Assembly (NCBI GenBank): GCA_021825925.1
Contig: JAKAFP010000004.1
Location: forward strand, 1-64,000
From: Chloroflexota bacterium
Lineage (GTDB): Bacteria; Chloroflexota; Anaerolineae; Anaerolineales; Anaerolineaceae
Length of the DNA stretch: 64,000 nucleotides
Direction: 5' to 3'
Shown here: piece by piece, positions 60,696-64,000 of the stretch
How positions within the stretch are numbered: position 1 is the first letter of the stretch
How the letters are laid out: each line of letters starts with the position of its first letter
The notes under the pieces: model-generated
Told to the model about the DNA's origin: nothing
What the model saw: only the letters and a program-made list of their open reading frames with translations
Database searches by the model: none
Made by a program: the position numbers and the translations under genes

Positions 60696-60965
60696 ATGAT
60701 AAACAACAAATATTTGACCACAACCGAAACCTGCCAATACCTTGGTATTTCCCGCGCAAATTTTTATTTGAATTATCACAAAAAATTAGAAGCAGACGAT
60801 AGATCCAGACAAAGGAATTGCCAACCACTCTACGACATCGAATCCCTCCAAGAGTTTGTAACAATACTTGACAAAAAAGCTGCAGAGCAGCGGTCAAAAC
60901 GCATGAAAAAGGTACGCGCAAAAAAAGTTCGTCAATTAAGACTATTGGGGGAAAAAGATGAGTAA
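60696..60965 (+). CDS. Excisionase-like helix-turn-helix protein
   Basis: This 89-aa protein (from ATG 60696, GGAG at 8 nt; an in-frame ATG 60666 is an alternative) has the HTH pattern YLTTTETCQYLGISRANFYL followed by a basic tail (RSKRMKKVRAKKVRQLRLL). It overlaps the next gene by 8 nt and so heads the operon of recombinase-like genes. The gap 60412-60695 holds the divergent promoters and no gene. Confidence 0.7.
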   Translation: MINNKYLTTTETCQYLGISRANFYLNYHKKLEADDRSRQRNCQPLYDIESLQEFVTILDKKAAEQRSKRMKKVRAKKVRQLRLLGEKDE

Positions 60966-63231
60966 TTCGTTTTATGATGCTTCCATTGTCGCTATGAAGA
61001 AAGCAGGGCTTGAATCCGTTTTTCGCTCAATGATTTATGAATTAAATCTCCAACATGAATTTATCGGGATTTGTTCAAAAACCAATAAAGGCGAGAATTT
61101 GTTCCTGGTACTGGCAAAAACATATATTGCCGAAAATCATATCAAGTCGCAATCGGAAAAAATGTTAAGCGTGGTTTCTGAAATTTGTACTCAATTTCAA
61201 TCCTCACCTTTCACTGACATTCCAAATAAAGATGATTCACCTGTCCTAGCCTTTCAACTAGCTTGGGTAAATTCTCATATATTCCCATATCGATTCATAC
61301 AAGGCCAACGCAATTTAGGGATTATTTTTTCACTACTTGGAAAAACAACCCAAAAAATAAATCGTAAAGACCTAACTCCATTAGTGAGTGCATTGAGTCG
61401 ATATCTATTCAGGTTGGATAAAACTGAAGCCTCTTTTTTTAAAAATATTTCCGATGACAATACACTACGCCAATATATTTCAGCCCTCGTTGATGTTTGT
61501 TATATGGCTGGAGATCATATACTCTTGCCTGATACTATTCAAACCCACAAAAGCGATATCTTCAGATTGCTTAGTATGCAATCACCCACTCCCATTAAAG
61601 AACGATCTAGTGACAGAACAAGAAGCGGGGAAATCAAACATTGTTTTGATTTTTATGGTGATGATCAGGATATTGAACAACAAATTGAACCCGATGAAGA
61701 AGAATTGGAGATAAATGAGACAATCTCACAATATTCTGAGGAGTTTCACCGAAGGGAAGAAATTTCCAAAAAAATTAGAACAGGTCAACAAAAGGATCCA
61801 TATTTCTTAGCAACAAAACGGCAGTTTTGTTCAACCACACCTGGTGTATTATCAAAAATCGAATTAGCCATCCTAGCATCAACGATCCATAAAATTGAAA
61901 AACAAAATATTAATTTTGGTCGAATTAGTCGGATTAGTACTTTAGGAGCTTTATGTTATGGGTGGAATAGAGAAAAAATCTATTCAATAATTACAAATCC
62001 TGAAAAACATTTTCTCGTTCAAAAAGATCAACTTTTCTATAATATGTGCGCCATGATACCTGTTGGCTGGCCAAAGGATTTAATTCGTGATTGTCACAAA
62101 AACCCAAATTCGCCATTTATGCGGATTTATTATGAACCTAATTTTGAGAAACCATCATCCGAGTATTTATTGCCACTTCATCCAATTCTTGGAGATCCAA
62201 TAAATCAACTGATGACTGCAAAAAATAGAATTAGCCAATCGGAAATCGACGAAGCAATCCAAGAATATGGATCGATTTCACAAAGCTCCTTTTTTCGAAT
62301 CAACCCAACCTTTGCAAAATTAAACCTAACATTTCAAGGTTGGGGAGCATCGTTAGGATTAGACATTCCAATTCGATACGTAATAAGTGGAAAAATTTTT
62401 ACGCAACAAGTCATGCCGATCAATTACACAAGAATTTCTGTGAAAGATTCGATCTATCGACACCATCAATTTCTCAATAACAGTATTCTCAATATTGCTG
62501 AACAGTTTAAATTTGACAATCGAATTGTTTCTGTTCCATGGTTGATACCAAGCAATTTACCTGATCTAAGTAAAACCCCTGATAGTTATGCTGGAACCTG
62601 GTCGATACCCAAAACCGAAACTAGAAAAATAATAGTTGAATACTTACTAAAGCAAGCCCATAACCAGAGCATCAATCCCAACCTACTTCATAATTACAAA
62701 TTGTTGTTTATCTCCATTGCCTTAATGATGCTCGCTTTAATGCGTCCATTTGAATTTGAAAATATGCAACCTTGTGATGGATATGACCAAAAAGGCGGGA
62801 GCATACTTCAGAAGACAAAACGTAAAAGAGGGGACGACACGTATTCCTTACAGTTCATACCTGAATTTCTACAGCCTCTCTTTTGGGAATGCTATGAGAA
62901 TTGCATGAGAGATTATTCCAGTGGAGCGATCTGGTGTATCAGGGATGTTATTGGGAATCGAGATGAATTTAATATCCAAAAACAAGTTAATGAATGCCTA
63001 AAAGAGTTGGGGGTTCTAAATACCATTATCCGAGTTTATGGATTCCGACATTTAGGTAGAACTGAACATCGTGATGCTAATTTTCCTGAATATTTCTTGA
63101 ATTATAAAATGTCTCATGATTTTGCTGGAGGAGAAAAATATAATCCAAGTCAATTAGGTTATTCAGGATTTTTAGAACTAAATCAGCAAGTAATGGTAAC
63201 CATTGCCAGAAAGATGGGAATCGTATGGTAA
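60958..63231 (+). CDS. Large recombinase-like protein (757 aa), element 2
   Basis: Most of the protein is unrecognised. The C-terminal part (about residues 590-757) resembles tyrosine recombinases: Arg in LALMRPFEFENM, Lys in LQKTKRKRGDD, FRHLGRTEHRD (H-x-x-R), then MSHDFAGGEKYNPSQLGYSG, which may hold the nucleophile Tyr. An acidic stretch (EPDEEELEINE, about 245) lies in the middle. It overlaps both neighbours (8 and 7 nt). Operons of several recombinase-like proteins are known in transposon families such as Tn554 and RIT; this is similar in style, not proven. Confidence 0.5.
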   Translation: MSNSFYDASIVAMKKAGLESVFRSMIYELNLQHEFIGICSKTNKGENLFLVLAKTYIAENHIKSQSEKMLSVVSEICTQFQSSPFTDIPNKDDSPVLAFQLAWVNSHIFPYRFIQGQRNLGIIFSLLGKTTQKINRKDLTPLVSALSRYLFRLDKTEASFFKNISDDNTLRQYISALVDVCYMAGDHILLPDTIQTHKSDIFRLLSMQSPTPIKERSSDRTRSGEIKHCFDFYGDDQDIEQQIEPDEEELEINETISQYSEEFHRREEISKKIRTGQQKDPYFLATKRQFCSTTPGVLSKIELAILASTIHKIEKQNINFGRISRISTLGALCYGWNREKIYSIITNPEKHFLVQKDQLFYNMCAMIPVGWPKDLIRDCHKNPNSPFMRIYYEPNFEKPSSEYLLPLHPILGDPINQLMTAKNRISQSEIDEAIQEYGSISQSSFFRINPTFAKLNLTFQGWGASLGLDIPIRYVISGKIFTQQVMPINYTRISVKDSIYRHHQFLNNSILNIAEQFKFDNRIVSVPWLIPSNLPDLSKTPDSYAGTWSIPKTETRKIIVEYLLKQAHNQSINPNLLHNYKLLFISIALMMLALMRPFEFENMQPCDGYDQKGGSILQKTKRKRGDDTYSLQFIPEFLQPLFWECYENCMRDYSSGAIWCIRDVIGNRDEFNIQKQVNECLKELGVLNTIIRVYGFRHLGRTEHRDANFPEYFLNYKMSHDFAGGEKYNPSQLGYSGFLELNQQVMVTIARKMGIVW

Positions 63232-63941
63232 GAAAAAAAGAGTATTTTGATGAATCAGTTTTTCTTCGGCTTAGTGAACAATCGTATTGGGACATTGCGA
63301 ATTTTGTTATTGATGACGTTTTTGAGATAAAACCCTGCGATTCCTTTTATTTTACTCAACATGAACGCCGATTTGTGCAATTAACCCTTTTACTTACAAA
63401 TGTAATGGGGGGAGTGTTATGGAATGGTGCGATTAAGAGCGTTTGTAACATTACCTTCAATGACATCAAAGATATCGTTGAGAATAAAACTCCAGAAAAC
63501 AATCAAGGTTTTTGGATGACCATAAATAAAAATGAAAATCATTTTGATTTATTTTTGCCTAACATTATCAAATTAAGTTTATATTCGGTGGTTAGTTTTT
63601 GCTTGCTTAAAAACCCCCAAAAAAACAATTCATTCCGCTGGCCTGGAAATGATTGCCTTATTATCCCAACTCGCAACGAAAAGAACAGTACCGTGGGTCA
63701 CAATCATGAAGCTTCCTTAACAACAAAAGTCCAAAAGTATTTGAACTTTATTGCAAATCATTTAAAGCAACCCAAGATTACTCTATCTGATTACCTAACA
63801 GCAGGAAGGTGTTTATCTTTACGAATATATGATCTTGACGTTGCCTATACTAATCTCGGAATTTTTGAGAGAAGAGCTTGTTTACGACGTGAATATCAAA
63901 ATCCAAAGCTTTTATCCATCTTAAGAAATATTTGGGAGTGA
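63225..63941 (+). CDS. Unknown protein (238 aa) of the recombinase-like operon
   Basis: This protein starts MVRKKEYFDESVFLRLSE inside the end of the upstream gene. It has a mixed alpha/beta composition, no membrane helix and no motif I recognise. The C-terminal SLRIYDLDVAYTNLGIFE might be a weak recombinase-like fragment. It probably works with the large protein. Confidence 0.5.
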   Translation: MVRKKEYFDESVFLRLSEQSYWDIANFVIDDVFEIKPCDSFYFTQHERRFVQLTLLLTNVMGGVLWNGAIKSVCNITFNDIKDIVENKTPENNQGFWMTINKNENHFDLFLPNIIKLSLYSVVSFCLLKNPQKNNSFRWPGNDCLIIPTRNEKNSTVGHNHEASLTTKVQKYLNFIANHLKQPKITLSDYLTAGRCLSLRIYDLDVAYTNLGIFERRACLRREYQNPKLLSILRNIWE

Positions 63942-63943
63942 CT

Positions 63944-64000
63944 ATGCTTGGAATTGAATTCTTAACCTCAATACAAAAACAATCAGGAAAGTATTACTTC
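63944..64000 (+). CDS. Partial gene at right edge
   Basis: ATG 63944 with GGGAG 6 nt before opens a frame of 19 codons (MLGIEFLTSIQKQSGKYYF) that continues beyond the window. It is 2 nt after the stop of the upstream gene, so it belongs to the same operon. Confidence 0.5.
   Translation, partial: MLGIEFLTSIQKQSGKYYF

Overview
The window looks like a chromosome segment of a member of Chloroflexota, most likely class Anaerolineae. This rests on gene style: Thr/Pro-rich extracytoplasmic linkers, zinc-ribbon membrane proteins, a MutL-like ATPase without glutamate mutase, and an LPXTG-like protein. No marker gene gives the species. Positions 1-28091 are ordinary core genome. From 28092 to the right edge the DNA is accessory and belongs to two related integrative elements lying in tandem at an initiator tRNA gene.

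Core part. 1-9.2 kb: SPFH protein, a PyrK/PyrD-like pair, dtd, trpS, a sugar-phosphate transferase, a BMP-like lipoprotein, a DUF389-SH3 protein and a phosphohexomutase. 9.2-17.3 kb: an eight-gene minus-strand operon around a MutL-like actin-fold ATPase with several membrane proteins, of unknown function. 17.3-25.6 kb: polysaccharide genes (methyltransferase, PIG-L deacetylase, glycosyltransferases, Wzx-like flippase, sugar epimerase, UDP-sugar dehydrogenase). 25.6-28.0 kb: type 4 uracil-DNA glycosylase, rimI, tsaB, tsaE.

Element 1 (about 28122-57783, 29.7 kb) begins inside tRNA-fMet with a tyrosine recombinase. It ends at a second copy of the 17-bp tRNA segment followed by a partial tRNA 3' half. 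It carries plasmid-like maintenance genes (DnaB/RepA-like ATPase, ParM-like protein plus a small partner), a type III restriction-modification pair, a TcmP/three-Cys/TIR block that looks like defence, and a fluoride-resistance region.

The fluoride region (about 42.8-57.5 kb) is the highlight. I find six fluoride (crcB-motif) riboswitches, each followed by an intrinsic terminator, within about 12 kb. They precede crcB plus a DUF190-CBS gene, two MutS-like ATPases, an enolase, a frameshifted gene, a P-type proton ATPase, and an MFS/unknown/GpmA/PAP2 operon. This reads as one regulon: export fluoride, pump out the protons that enter with HF, and replace or boost the enolase step that fluoride blocks.

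Element 2 (57784 to beyond 64000) has a homologous integrase, the same HTH-zinc-ribbon gene plus an intact second recombinase (only a fragment remains in element 1), an excisionase-like gene, and a large recombinase-like operon that runs off the window.
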